From: an uncultured Spirochaetaceae bacterium
Lineage (GTDB): Bacteria; Spirochaetota; Spirochaetia; Treponematales; Treponemataceae
Assembly (NCBI GenBank): GCA_902799965.1
Contig: CADCCO010000019.1
Location: 1-55,152 of the forward strand
Length of the DNA stretch: 55,152 nt
Reading direction: 5' to 3'
The position numbers were made by a program, and so were the translations under genes. Shown one piece after another: positions 23,343 through 32,518 of the stretch (the stretch's first letter is position 1; every line of letters begins with the position of its first letter). The notes beneath the pieces were generated by a model. That model searched no databases. It saw only the letters and a program-made list of their open reading frames with translations, and was not told the DNA's origin.

Positions 23343-25502
23343 TTAACTAAAGATTTGCGGCAGCCGCGCGTTGAATTCTTCCGTGCGCGTTTTTAGGTCG
23401 CGCAAGAAAACGTTGTCGTTAATGCTTCCCAAAACGGCGGTCATCTCGTCATCGTCGCCGTAAGTCATTTGCCTAAAGGGGTCGTCGTAGTCCTTTTTGC
23501 GCGAATAAATCGAGTCAGAGTAAATGTCGTTTGAGACCGCCGTAACGTCGGCGATTATGTCGGCGAAAATTTCTTTCGTGAATTCTTGGATTTTCCGCGA
23601 GTAAAGCTCTTCCAACAAATAAACCGCGTAGCGCGCCTTCCAGTCGCCGTAAGAGTCTTGGCAAGCGTCGTAAAATTTGTGGACGGCTTCCCATGAATTG
23701 ATTTTTTTGGCCTTGATTTTGGAGCAAAGCTCGTCGACCTTTTTGGACGGAATTATTTGGCCGCCGGCGTTGGTCCACTTTGCGTAAAGCTCTATCGCCA
23801 TGATTTTTTGAATGGCGGAAGCGTTCAGCTTTTTGATTTTTTTCGCGCCGCAGAATTCCATCAAGGAGCGGGCGGCAAAATACTTCACGATTTTTCTGTA
23901 CTCTTTGTAAGCCTTTACCGGCTTTAGAATCACCGCGCCGAATTTCTTTTGCGCCTTTTCGTCGAATAATTCAAAGTCGGCGCCGGGGTTTTGGTGCAAA
24001 AAGTCTTTGGCGGCCTGCAATTTTTGCGCCTCGCTTTTGGCGGAGGCAAGGCTTTCTAGGCCTGCGTCCTGCAAGTAATTTTTGGTCAATTCAATCAAGC
24101 GGCGCAAGGCGGGCAAGATTTGCTGCATCGTGTCGGGCGCCAAGGGGTCGCTTTCTATGTGCTGAACTTTGACTGCGCGCGCGTCGCGTTTTTTGAACTT
24201 GTAGTTGTTGCGGGCAATGGCGAACATGTTGAACATGAACCAGTAGGCCGGCATAATTTGAACCGGCTCTCCTTCGGCGCCGGCCGGAGCGAGCAGCGAA
24301 AAGGGGTACTCGACGTTCAGTTCGTGCTGGTAAGAGCCCTTGCTTGCCAGGACAAACGAAGCGAATTTTGAGTTGTGCTTGAAGTCGGAACACAAGCCCG
24401 GCCAAAATCCGCGGCCGGCGATAATCTCGCCGTCCGGGCTTCGGGAATTATGATTGCTTCCGATTGTGGCGCCCGCCGCGATGTTGGACTGGCCCATAAC
24501 CGTTGTCGCGATTAAGAACGAAGAATTGTGGTGCTGCTCGTGGAAGGGGAAAATCAAATTGTTCAAAAGCTCGCAGCAAGAAACGGTCGAGTTGTCGCCC
24601 AAAATTGAATTCAAAAGGCGGGCGCCGTACTTTAGCTGGCAGTTGCGGCCAAGGACAAAGCGGACGGCGACGGCTTGGTAAAAGGCGCGGCTTCCGTAGC
24701 CCATGATTCCGTTGACCATCTCGACGCCCTCGCCTATTTGGCTTTCTTCCTGCGCGCTGGACAAAATCGTTATGTTCTTCAACTTGAAGGCGCCCTTTAT
24801 GTAGGCGCATTCGCCGACTTTTACGTCCTTTAAGAGCGTCGTGTTTTTTATTACGCTTTCGTTTCCGACGATTCCGTAAGTGTCAAGCTTTTTTGTGTTT
24901 CCGTTTTCAGTCAAGTCGACAAAGCGCTTTAAAAGAATTTTGTCGCCGCGCTTCCGTGACCACAAGTAAGCGTCGGCTGGAATCATCGATTCAAAGGGAA
25001 GAACCGCGCGGCCGTCGTTTTCGTTGGCCACGCCAATCCACACGCGAACGTCCTCGCTTTCGCCCTGCTTTAAAATTCCGTTTCCGAATTTTGAGTGCTT
25101 GGTGCAGGACATTTCCTGAATGTTAAAAAGAATCACGCTGTTCCCAAGCCGGTAATTGTCAAGATAGGCCACGTTGTGAATAGCGTCGTCGCTTCCGGTT
25201 ACAACGTCGCGCAGCTTGGAATTATAGATTCCGCATTCAAGCTCAAGGTCGTGGTACTTTAGCGACGCACGCCGCAAGGCTCCCAAAACCACAAAGCCCG
25301 AAAAGGCCGAGCCGTAAACCAGGTCGGGGTCAAAAGCCTCCGCCGACACAAGCACGTTGCTCCAGTCGGGGCGGTCGGAATGGTTGCGGTTCTTTTTTAG
25401 AATTTCAATCTCGGCGCTAGTCAAGGCGCGCGTTTTTTTTAGGCAGTCCTTTGGAAAGGCGGGGGCCGCCGATTTTTTTTTCGCGACGTTCAGAGTTACC
25501 AT
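23343..25502 (-). CDS. DUF4954-type protein with left-handed beta-helix (hexapeptide) repeats
   Basis: 719 residues; resembles a conserved family of unknown function in Bacteroidetes and spirochaetes. Residues about 100-400 show hexapeptide-like periodicity (YLDNYRLGNSVILFN, GIVGNESVIKNTTLLKDVKV, MGQSNIAAGATIGSNHNSR), as in acyl- and nucleotidyl-transferases that act on sugars. The segment GRGFWPGLCSDFKHNS and the late helical half (residues 430-719) are conserved-looking but unassigned. A sugar-nucleotide role is an inference from the fold. No Shine-Dalgarno; the promoter is very close to the ATG. Confidence 0.75.
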   Translation of the reverse strand: MVTLNVAKKKSAAPAFPKDCLKKTRALTSAEIEILKKNRNHSDRPDWSNVLVSAEAFDPDLVYGSAFSGFVVLGALRRASLKYHDLELECGIYNSKLRDVVTGSDDAIHNVAYLDNYRLGNSVILFNIQEMSCTKHSKFGNGILKQGESEDVRVWIGVANENDGRAVLPFESMIPADAYLWSRKRGDKILLKRFVDLTENGNTKKLDTYGIVGNESVIKNTTLLKDVKVGECAYIKGAFKLKNITILSSAQEESQIGEGVEMVNGIMGYGSRAFYQAVAVRFVLGRNCQLKYGARLLNSILGDNSTVSCCELLNNLIFPFHEQHHNSSFLIATTVMGQSNIAAGATIGSNHNSRSPDGEIIAGRGFWPGLCSDFKHNSKFASFVLASKGSYQHELNVEYPFSLLAPAGAEGEPVQIMPAYWFMFNMFAIARNNYKFKKRDARAVKVQHIESDPLAPDTMQQILPALRRLIELTKNYLQDAGLESLASAKSEAQKLQAAKDFLHQNPGADFELFDEKAQKKFGAVILKPVKAYKEYRKIVKYFAARSLMEFCGAKKIKKLNASAIQKIMAIELYAKWTNAGGQIIPSKKVDELCSKIKAKKINSWEAVHKFYDACQDSYGDWKARYAVYLLEELYSRKIQEFTKEIFADIIADVTAVSNDIYSDSIYSRKKDYDDPFRQMTYGDDDEMTAVLGSINDNVFLRDLKTRTEEFNARLPQIFS

Positions 25503-25510
25503 ATTCGGCC

Positions 25511-25516
25511 ATTATA
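25511..25516 (-). promoter_or_regulatory. -10 TATAAT of the DUF4954-like gene
   Basis: TATAAT at 25516-25511 stands eight bases before the ATG at 25502, with only a poor -35. The transcript would have a leader of zero to two bases, and no Shine-Dalgarno is present. Confidence 0.5.
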
Positions 25517-25540
25517 ACAAAATCCGCGGACTTTTACTAG

Positions 25541-25569
25541 TTGAAATCAATTCAAAGTTGATTTATTAT
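25541..25569 (+). promoter_or_regulatory. Promoter predicting a leaderless mRNA for the M16-like gene
   Basis: TTGAAA at 25541-25546, 17-base spacer, TATTAT at 25564-25569, then seven bases to the ATG at 25577. The only purine run, AGAAGAA, would be untranscribed if initiation is at the usual distance. Confidence 0.65.
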
Positions 25570-25576
25570 AGAAGAA

Positions 25577-28492
25577 ATGGAAAAAACGCCGTTACCAAAA
25601 TTCTTTGCAATACAAAAAGCGCTTGCAAGCCTAAGACGCGCCGCGCTTCTTTTTACGCTAGCGCTCTTGTCGCAAAAGCCGCTTGCCGCCTTGAATCCGC
25701 CCGAAAATCTTTCGCAATACATTTTGTCAAACGGAATGGCGGTCTTTGTCTTTGAGGATTTTTCCGCGCCCACAGTCAGAATCGAATACAGCGCCAGGGC
25801 CGGGTTTTCATGCCAAAGCGCGGCGACGGCGGGCTACGCTCCCCTTTACGCGGAACTTTTTCCACGGGCGGGGCTTTATTCAAGCGCCAACGGGGATGAA
25901 TGGCTTTTGGACGGCCTTGAATGCGAATGCGCCGCCGACAGCGCCCGCTACACAATTGAAGCCAGCCCCAGCCAAACCGAAGAAATTTTCAGCGAACTGA
26001 GCCGCTGCGCCTTCGCGCCGCTTTTTTCCGACAAGGATTTGGCCCCAAAATTAAAGGAAGCTAAAAACAAGGCGGCGCAAAACGCCTTTAGCGCGGAAGG
26101 CTTCATAAACAGCGCGATTGACTCGCGCGTTTTTTCCGCCGCGCCGTGGAAGCACGACAGCGGCATCTACCCCGCGCTTTTTCAAAAGCAAAGTCTTTCC
26201 GCCGCCCGTTCAACGCTGGCTGAGATCGCCCGCTCTTACTATTCGCCGCAAAACTCCGCGCTTTTTGTTACCGGCGCGGTGACAAAAGAAAAGGCGCTTT
26301 CGCTGGCGGAAAAAACTTTCGGCTCTTTCGCGCCCGGCCCTGTAGTTCTTGGCGCCGCGCCTGAACCGGACGGCCGCGCCAAAAACGCCAACAAAAAATT
26401 TGTTTTGTCCGACCCGGAGCTTTCGCCCGACATGGCGCAGGCCGTCTTCCAATTCACAAGCCTTTCGATGGAAGGCGCGGACGTGGCGGCGATAATCTTG
26501 AACAGGCGCGGCTCGGAACTAAAGGCGGCGCTGACAAACGAAGCGTCGCTCAATATTCGTGGAAGCGACTACATAAACGCGGACGCGGCGCATAAAAACA
26601 ATTCCAACCGCTTGATAATACAAAGCCTTTTGGAAAAATCCGCCGCCAACGACTTTGACAAGGCCGAGCTTTTTGAAAAAATCTTGCGGCAAAAAATCGC
26701 CGCGTTTGAGCCGGAAGAATTTGAGGCGGCAAAAGAATTTCTATGCGTGGACTTTGAGCTGAACGCGGGAAATCCGCGCGGCTTTATGGAACTGCTTTCG
26801 CAATTTTGGGCCGTCGACGGCATGGCCAAAAAGTCTTGGGAGCAAAGCGGCCAGGAAGGCGACGCGTCAAGCTTAGTCCAAAGATTTTTGGCGCGGACGC
26901 AAAGAATAAAGGACTTGAATTGCGACGAGTTGAAATTTTCGCTTGAACACGAAGAGCCGTTCGCCTTTATTTTGCTGAACTCAAAAGACTTTCAAGGCCT
27001 GGCCTCAAGTTTTAAAAATGCCGGTTGGGAAAACGTCAGCGCAAAGAACGCCTCTTGGCACACGCAAGAAATGTTCGCAAAAATAAAGGATTCGCTTGAA
27101 CAAAGCGAGGCCGCCGCAAAGGACGAAGGGGAGACAAAAATCTTTGACCAAAGCTTTTTTGAAAAAAGCCTTCAAAGCGGCCGCACCGCGCTCCTAAAAA
27201 ACGGAATGCCGCTGCACGCAAAAACAAACCCCGCGTCATCCACAAGCCTGATTGGCCTTTACATAAAAGGCGGCGAAGCCCAAAGCGCGCAAAAGGAGCT
27301 TGGCTTGGAAGCGGTTTTGGCCAGCGCCCTAGCGCAAAACTTGCAAAAAGTTTGCGCGCAAAAAATCCATTCAGGCCAAATGAAAAACGCCGCCATGGTT
27401 CAAAACCAATGCGAAGACGTAAGCGCGCTTGTTTCGCTGGAATGTCTGGCCGGGGACGAAGGCGCGGCCTTTGAGGCTCTTGCGGAAGCCCTGTTCTTTT
27501 CGGAAATTGTCCCGGCGGAAGTTGACATTTGCTTGTCAGGCAGAAAAAGTTCACAAATAATAAAAACCCAAGCGATGCCCCGCCAGCTTTATTACGCGGG
27601 AATCAAAAACTTTTACAAGTCGCCCTTGTACAAGGCCCTTTATTCCTCAAACCAAGACATCCTAAAAAACGTCAGCTACGGAGAAATTCTGGAGGAATAC
27701 GCAAAAATTCTTGACGCGGGCCGCCTTGAAATAATCGCCGTGGGAAACTTTTCTTTTGAGGAAATTGAAAAAAAGGCGGACGAAGTCTTTGCGGGCTTGA
27801 ACTCGTCATGGAAAGAAAAAGAGCTTTTGGCGCAGGCTAAGCCTATAGGAAAAAATTCGCAGCGGGTAAAAATCAACCACACTTTCTTGACCGACATCAG
27901 CGCCGACAAGGCCGGCCCCCGCCCCGCCGTCTTGATACCCACGACTGACTTTGCCGACCCAGTTCAGTACTGGTTTTGCGCGCCCGACGACAACAACGAA
28001 AAGCCGCTTTTTGACGCGCTCGTCATGGAATTGCGCGCCCTTTGCCAAAAAGGCTTTGAAAGCTCAAGCCGCTATCAAAAAATGTCCGCGCGAATCGAAG
28101 CGCGGTCGCCCTTGATTTCATTTGGCGCGATTACAATTTTTAACGTTCACTACGTTTCGGACGCGGACGCGCTTGTCCAACAAGCGCTTGCCCAATTAAA
28201 AGAAGAGCTGGCCGGCGGCGAAGAGCTTGGCCAGGGCGGCGCTTTGGACAAAATCAAAAGCTTGTGGCTAAAGAAAAATTTTGAGGGCGCGGACAAAAAC
28301 TTGCAAGCGGCGCTTCTTCTTGCAAAAAAAATTGACGAGGCGCGCGTTAACGGACTTGGCTTTGACGCGCGGGACGCGCTCGCAAACGATTACGCGACCG
28401 TGACAAAGGCGGACGCGGCGGCCTTTGACGCGGTCTTTGAAAAATGCTTTTTAAAATTTTGCAAATTTTATTCGGCCGACTCTAAAAAGTAA
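25577..28492 (+). CDS. Exported M16-fold (insulinase-like) protein, zinc motif lost
   Basis: 971 residues with a signal peptide (about 1-38, LLSQKPLAALN). Two tandem M16 halves are suggested: YILSNGMAVFVFEDFSAPTVRIEYSARAG near residue 48 and LLKNGMPLHAKTNPASSTSLIGLYIKGG near 545, with SYYSPQNSALFVTGAV matching the R/Y-NA-x-L-x-x-x-G motif. Where M16 peptidases carry HXXEH, this has YAPLYAELF (87-95) with no histidine. It is therefore probably a non-catalytic M16 homologue, like some partner subunits, working in the periplasm. Not an obvious pseudogene, since the frame is intact. Confidence 0.75.
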   Translation: MEKTPLPKFFAIQKALASLRRAALLFTLALLSQKPLAALNPPENLSQYILSNGMAVFVFEDFSAPTVRIEYSARAGFSCQSAATAGYAPLYAELFPRAGLYSSANGDEWLLDGLECECAADSARYTIEASPSQTEEIFSELSRCAFAPLFSDKDLAPKLKEAKNKAAQNAFSAEGFINSAIDSRVFSAAPWKHDSGIYPALFQKQSLSAARSTLAEIARSYYSPQNSALFVTGAVTKEKALSLAEKTFGSFAPGPVVLGAAPEPDGRAKNANKKFVLSDPELSPDMAQAVFQFTSLSMEGADVAAIILNRRGSELKAALTNEASLNIRGSDYINADAAHKNNSNRLIIQSLLEKSAANDFDKAELFEKILRQKIAAFEPEEFEAAKEFLCVDFELNAGNPRGFMELLSQFWAVDGMAKKSWEQSGQEGDASSLVQRFLARTQRIKDLNCDELKFSLEHEEPFAFILLNSKDFQGLASSFKNAGWENVSAKNASWHTQEMFAKIKDSLEQSEAAAKDEGETKIFDQSFFEKSLQSGRTALLKNGMPLHAKTNPASSTSLIGLYIKGGEAQSAQKELGLEAVLASALAQNLQKVCAQKIHSGQMKNAAMVQNQCEDVSALVSLECLAGDEGAAFEALAEALFFSEIVPAEVDICLSGRKSSQIIKTQAMPRQLYYAGIKNFYKSPLYKALYSSNQDILKNVSYGEILEEYAKILDAGRLEIIAVGNFSFEEIEKKADEVFAGLNSSWKEKELLAQAKPIGKNSQRVKINHTFLTDISADKAGPRPAVLIPTTDFADPVQYWFCAPDDNNEKPLFDALVMELRALCQKGFESSSRYQKMSARIEARSPLISFGAITIFNVHYVSDADALVQQALAQLKEELAGGEELGQGGALDKIKSLWLKKNFEGADKNLQAALLLAKKIDEARVNGLGFDARDALANDYATVTKADAAAFDAVFEKCFLKFCKFYSADSKK

Positions 28493-29075
28493 AGGCGCTT
28501 TCAACGATTTCCCTCATCCCTGGGACTCTAAGATTTCGCACGGCGCCCTTTTTCTTTTTGAAGGTCTTCTGAAAATTGGCGGCGTTGTTTTTTTCAGTCT
28601 CAGGAATTATCGCGCCGAATGATTTTTCAAGATCGTCAAGGGCTTGGCATTTATCGTAAATGCATATAATCGCAAAATAAAGACACATGTTTTCGCTTAC
28701 TTTGACGGAGTCGCCGTCCTCAAGAAAGGTGGAGCAAATTTTTTGGCCGTCTTCAAGAATGTACCTTAGCTTCAATCCCCTCTTTACAAAAATTTCCGCC
28801 CTTGAATGAACCTTTTCGTCAAGGCAAAAGATGGAAAGCGTTGTACAAGCGTCCGCCTCGTCCTTTACGCGCCAGAGCGCGAATGACTTTGAGTCTTCGG
28901 ACATGGCAAGCCAATCATTTTCCCCGGCCGAGACTTCCTTTAAGTTATTCTGGGCGGCGATCTTTTTTATTTCGTCCAAGCTGTCCATTTTAAGGGCCGG
29001 CGAGCCTTCCGCGGCGGCAAGGCTTCCAAGCGCCAAAAGGGCGGCCAGCGCAAGAAAAGTTTTTTTGACATTCAT
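28482..29075 (-). CDS. Small exported protein of unknown function
   Basis: 197 residues, signal peptide of 22 residues (LGSLAAAEG). Mature part is mixed alpha/beta with four cysteines (ACTTLSIFC, KICSTF, ICIYDKC). I recognise no family. GGGAG lies before the ATG. Ten bases after the S41 gene, so it is the last gene of the protease operon. Its 3' end overlaps the convergent M16-like gene by 11 bases. Confidence 0.7.
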   Translation of the reverse strand: MNVKKTFLALAALLALGSLAAAEGSPALKMDSLDEIKKIAAQNNLKEVSAGENDWLAMSEDSKSFALWRVKDEADACTTLSIFCLDEKVHSRAEIFVKRGLKLRYILEDGQKICSTFLEDGDSVKVSENMCLYFAIICIYDKCQALDDLEKSFGAIIPETEKNNAANFQKTFKKKKGAVRNLRVPGMREIVESAFTF

Positions 29076-29085
29076 ATTTTTCTCC

Positions 29086-30813
29086 CTAATATAGTTTTTT
29101 TATAAACGCGGTCAAGCCGTTCTTTTCGGAACGGTTGTAAAAAGAGCGCAGTTCGGTAAGCTTGTAGTCGGGCAAAACGCCGTCGTCGATGTCATTGAAG
29201 GCGCCGTTCTTTTCCGAGCTAAAGCGCCAAGGGCTTGAAGTCTTGAACATGGCGCCAGTGGCCGTTGACGTAAGGTAAATCGCGCAGGCGCCGCCGCCGG
29301 TCTTGGAGCCGATTAAGGTCGCCCTTCCCGATTCCGACAAGGTTGAGGCCAAAAGGTTTCCGCAAGAAAAAGTTATGTCGGACACAATGCAAAAAAGGCG
29401 GCGGTCGCGGACGGTGTCGGCGGCGGTCGCGAACTGGCCGTCAAAATTAACGTCGGCGCTGTAAGCCGTTGACGACTGGCAGCCCGTGACGCTTTGCTTT
29501 ATTTGCAATTCGCTTCTTCCCAAAAGCCAGCAGGAAGCGAAAGTTTCCGCGTCCAAAGAGCCGCCGGTGTTGCAAGAAAGGTCGACCACAACGTTTCGGA
29601 TTTTTTTGTCCGCCTGAATCAATTCGTTGGCATAGTGGACAAGGCCGATGGTGTCTATTCCGCTGGAAGGATAGTCCGCCAAAATCGCGGCCTTTTCTTC
29701 TTTTGTCAAAGGCTCCTCGGCGTAATTGCGGCCGGAAAGCCAAAAAGCGTCAAAGGTTACGTAAGCGGTGTCGCCGACTTTTTGAAAGCCTGGAATTCCG
29801 TTTGGAAAAAAGGCCGCGCGCGTTTTAGTCGCCTCTTCGTAGCTCGCGCGAAGCCTTCTGTTTGAGGGCGACGGCGTGATTTCCCTGCCTGAGCTTTCGG
29901 CCTTTTTGCTGTCTGTGTAGGGGGAGCGGAATTCAAATGAACTGTGCAAGTCGCCCAAATACTTCCAGCAAATTTCAAGAAGCGTAAAGTCTGACTCAAA
30001 CGAGTCGGTCGACGACAAAGGCTCAAAAAGTCCAAGAGACTCAAGCCAGTCTGAAAATTTTTGAATCCCGTGGCGGTCGCGAAGGCCGTAGTTCAATTGA
30101 AAATTCAAGGCTAGTTCCCTAAGGTTAAAGTCCGCCAGCTTCTTGTCCAAAGGCCCGCTCTGTATTTCGTAATATTTTTTTCCAAGCTCGGTAAGCGAGC
30201 CGTCGGAAGAGCGCAAGCGCTCCACGCCTTGAACGAAAAAGACTTCCTTCCCGTTGTAAAGGATCGTTCCCAAAGAAGGCGCGGCGAAAACGTCGGTAAA
30301 AGTTTGAAGCGGAATGTAGCAGGCGCCGTCTTGGACAAAGACTTTTATCGCGAAAGTTTCGTATTGAATGTCAATCGGATAACCGCGAGTTTCGTAGCTG
30401 GCGGCCTCGTGCTTTATGCAGTCAAATTCTTTGACTATGTCCAAAAGCGTCGCGGCTCCGTTCATTTTTCTAAAAAGGTCAAAGTCGGAAAAAATTATTT
30501 TCTCTTCTTCTTGGTCGATTGTCACCGTGGCTCCGTTGTCGTTTCGAACAATCGTCCAATTTTCCGCGTCTTTTTTTACTGAACAAAAATTGTCGCCGAA
30601 AATTTTGTTGAGCGAGCCCACTAAATCCACATAGGGAATTTTTCCTTCGCCCTCAAAAAAAAGCAAGTCCCAGGAATCCTTTTGGTCAAGGCTGTTGATG
30701 TAAACATCCGTTTTTTGGACGCTGAACGCTTGAGCCCAAGAGGCCTGGCCAAAAACAAAGAGAACAAAAAGCGCGATTCCTAAAAACGGCCGCCTGCCAA
30801 AAACTTTTTTCAT
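29086..30813 (-). CDS. Exported S41-family (C-terminal-processing-like) peptidase
   Basis: 575 residues with a signal peptide (to about 28). Residues 30-200 are an unassigned beta-rich region. The S41 core shows GDLHSSF (H290), RNVVVDLSCNTGGSLDAET (typical 'D-x-R-x-N-x-GG' strand) and the serine S483 in ITFSCGNLLAS followed by GSKTGGGACA. This fits a Ser peptidase, although no PDZ domain is evident. It acts in the periplasm or at the surface. It lies between the C11 lipoprotein gene and a small exported protein, gaps of 10-17 bases. Confidence 0.8.
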   Translation of the reverse strand: MKKVFGRRPFLGIALFVLFVFGQASWAQAFSVQKTDVYINSLDQKDSWDLLFFEGEGKIPYVDLVGSLNKIFGDNFCSVKKDAENWTIVRNDNGATVTIDQEEEKIIFSDFDLFRKMNGAATLLDIVKEFDCIKHEAASYETRGYPIDIQYETFAIKVFVQDGACYIPLQTFTDVFAAPSLGTILYNGKEVFFVQGVERLRSSDGSLTELGKKYYEIQSGPLDKKLADFNLRELALNFQLNYGLRDRHGIQKFSDWLESLGLFEPLSSTDSFESDFTLLEICWKYLGDLHSSFEFRSPYTDSKKAESSGREITPSPSNRRLRASYEEATKTRAAFFPNGIPGFQKVGDTAYVTFDAFWLSGRNYAEEPLTKEEKAAILADYPSSGIDTIGLVHYANELIQADKKIRNVVVDLSCNTGGSLDAETFASCWLLGRSELQIKQSVTGCQSSTAYSADVNFDGQFATAADTVRDRRLFCIVSDITFSCGNLLASTLSESGRATLIGSKTGGGACAIYLTSTATGAMFKTSSPWRFSSEKNGAFNDIDDGVLPDYKLTELRSFYNRSEKNGLTAFIKKLY

Positions 30814-30830
30814 GACACCCCCGACAAGCC

Positions 30831-32423
30831 TTAATTATAATAAGCTTTCCAAGCCTTTATGACGTCTCCCCACTTTGCCGAAAAACCAGTCCATTCGTAG
30901 TAATTTGGCAGGATGTCATTTTTAGGGTCGTCAGGATAGACGGCGGAGCTAGCAATCGCGGTAAGATACAATTGTTTGTCGCTTACACTTCCCCAATTCG
31001 GAATGTTTTCCGCCCCGGCTTTTTTGCCAGCCCAAGCGTACACAATCAAATTGTCGTCGCCGTGCTGCAGCAAAGCCAAGAGCGCGCCGGCGCTAGAGGA
31101 AAGGCTAGACTCATTTTTGACGCTTAAGGCAAGGTCTCCCAAGTCGCTAAGGAAGGCGTAAGTTCCGTGATACGCAAGACCCTTGCATTTTGAGTAGTCG
31201 TTGGGATCTTGGTCTACATAATCGTCAAAGACTTTTTGAAAAAGCGCTTTCTTTTGTGCGTCACCATTTTTCAATTCAAGCAAAGCGTCGGAAAAATCGT
31301 CTACAGCGTTTTTTAGCGCAAGAACCTTTTGCTCGTCCAAGCTTAAAAGTGAAAATGTGAAAAGCGAATAGCCGCTTGCGCGCCTATTTTTTGCGTCGGC
31401 CTCGTTTTTAGGGCACTCCTGCGGATCTTCATAATAGCGCTGGTGGTAGGCGCTTACGACTATTTTTCCAAAATCAATCGGAGAGCTGCCTTTGCCCATG
31501 CTTGTCATAATGCGGACAAACTCCTGCGAGACGGAAAGATTTGGAGACGCCAAAAGATAGTCAGCATAGCCCCTGTAGTTCCAGAGTATTTCCGCGCTGG
31601 ACTGGAGGCAAACATCGTTCCACAAAATTTTGGGCCTTTGGCTTCCGGCATAGCCTGCGGCGGCCAGAGCGTCCTTGATGTTTTTGCAAGACAAATCCCG
31701 CTCGCCGCCGTTAGTTTTGTCCGAGCAAAGGCTTTTTGAAACGGAAGTCGTGTCCGCGTAAGTTTCTTTGTAAGGGCCGGCTCCGTGGTCGCCAAGGCAA
31801 AGGACGACATTAGTCGCGTCGTAGCGGCTCTTTGCCCATTTTAAAAACCTTTCCAAAGTTTTGCAGTCGCCCATGTTGGGTTCAACATCCAAATAGCCTT
31901 CCGCCCTAGCCTGAGCCGTCCAGTCAATCGTGTTAGATCCGACAATAAACTTATCGCCAAGGTCGCTCTTTCCTTTTAGGCTGACAACTCCTAAGTTGTA
32001 TTTGTTTTCTCCGCCGTAAGAGGTGTAGTCCAAATTGTAGTCGGCGCCAAGCTCATACAAGGCTCCGTCAGGGTGAATGAATTTTTGTTCTTTCTTTAGC
32101 GCCTCGCTTATGCCGTCCCATAAAACAAGCGCCGTAACGGAAGGATAATTTTCTTTGGGAGTTCCGTCGGAGTTACGCATTTGCGAAAGCGCGTATTCTA
32201 TTTCTCGGATATTTTTGTACATGTCGTCGTTAAGAACGTCGTCGTCCGCGTCAAAGTAAAGCAAAAAAAGCCAGTCGCTGGATTTTTTTTGCCCCCCTTG
32301 AGAGGCAAGCCATGCCGCAAGCAGAGAAGAGTTGTCGCTGGAATTTGAGCAAGAAACAAAAGCGAAAGACGCGCCAAACAAAAGCGCTAAGAACGCGGCC
32401 AAAACACAATAAATCTTTCTCAT
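30831..32423 (-). CDS. Clostripain-like (C11) cysteine peptidase lipoprotein
   Basis: 530 residues. Signal with lipobox FAFVSC25, so it should be lipid-anchored. The C11 dyad is present as H213 in CLGDHGAG and C272 in ILWNDVCLQSS; WLFLLYFDADDDVL near residue 51 is the usual N-terminal strand of the family. C11 enzymes cleave after arginine or lysine. Ordered first in a three-gene operon with S41 and a small exported protein. No Shine-Dalgarno, with a promoter that implies a leaderless message. Confidence 0.87.
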   Translation of the reverse strand: MRKIYCVLAAFLALLFGASFAFVSCSNSSDNSSLLAAWLASQGGQKKSSDWLFLLYFDADDDVLNDDMYKNIREIEYALSQMRNSDGTPKENYPSVTALVLWDGISEALKKEQKFIHPDGALYELGADYNLDYTSYGGENKYNLGVVSLKGKSDLGDKFIVGSNTIDWTAQARAEGYLDVEPNMGDCKTLERFLKWAKSRYDATNVVLCLGDHGAGPYKETYADTTSVSKSLCSDKTNGGERDLSCKNIKDALAAAGYAGSQRPKILWNDVCLQSSAEILWNYRGYADYLLASPNLSVSQEFVRIMTSMGKGSSPIDFGKIVVSAYHQRYYEDPQECPKNEADAKNRRASGYSLFTFSLLSLDEQKVLALKNAVDDFSDALLELKNGDAQKKALFQKVFDDYVDQDPNDYSKCKGLAYHGTYAFLSDLGDLALSVKNESSLSSSAGALLALLQHGDDNLIVYAWAGKKAGAENIPNWGSVSDKQLYLTAIASSAVYPDDPKNDILPNYYEWTGFSAKWGDVIKAWKAYYN

Positions 32424-32429
32424 AATATG

Positions 32430-32458
32430 ATTATTGTGTTAAGGCCGCAAAATGTCAA
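32430..32458 (-). promoter_or_regulatory. Promoter predicting a leaderless mRNA for the C11-S41 operon
   Basis: TTGACA at 32458-32453, 17-base spacer, AATAAT at 32435-32430, then CATATT and the ATG at 32423. The distance from -10 to ATG is six bases, the same as upstream of the glycosyltransferase gene. Confidence 0.68.
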
Positions 32459-32518
32459 GCCAGCGGCTAAGTTAGAAGTCAATCTGACAGCTGGCCATTG
32501 GATTTTCCGCAGGCTTTG

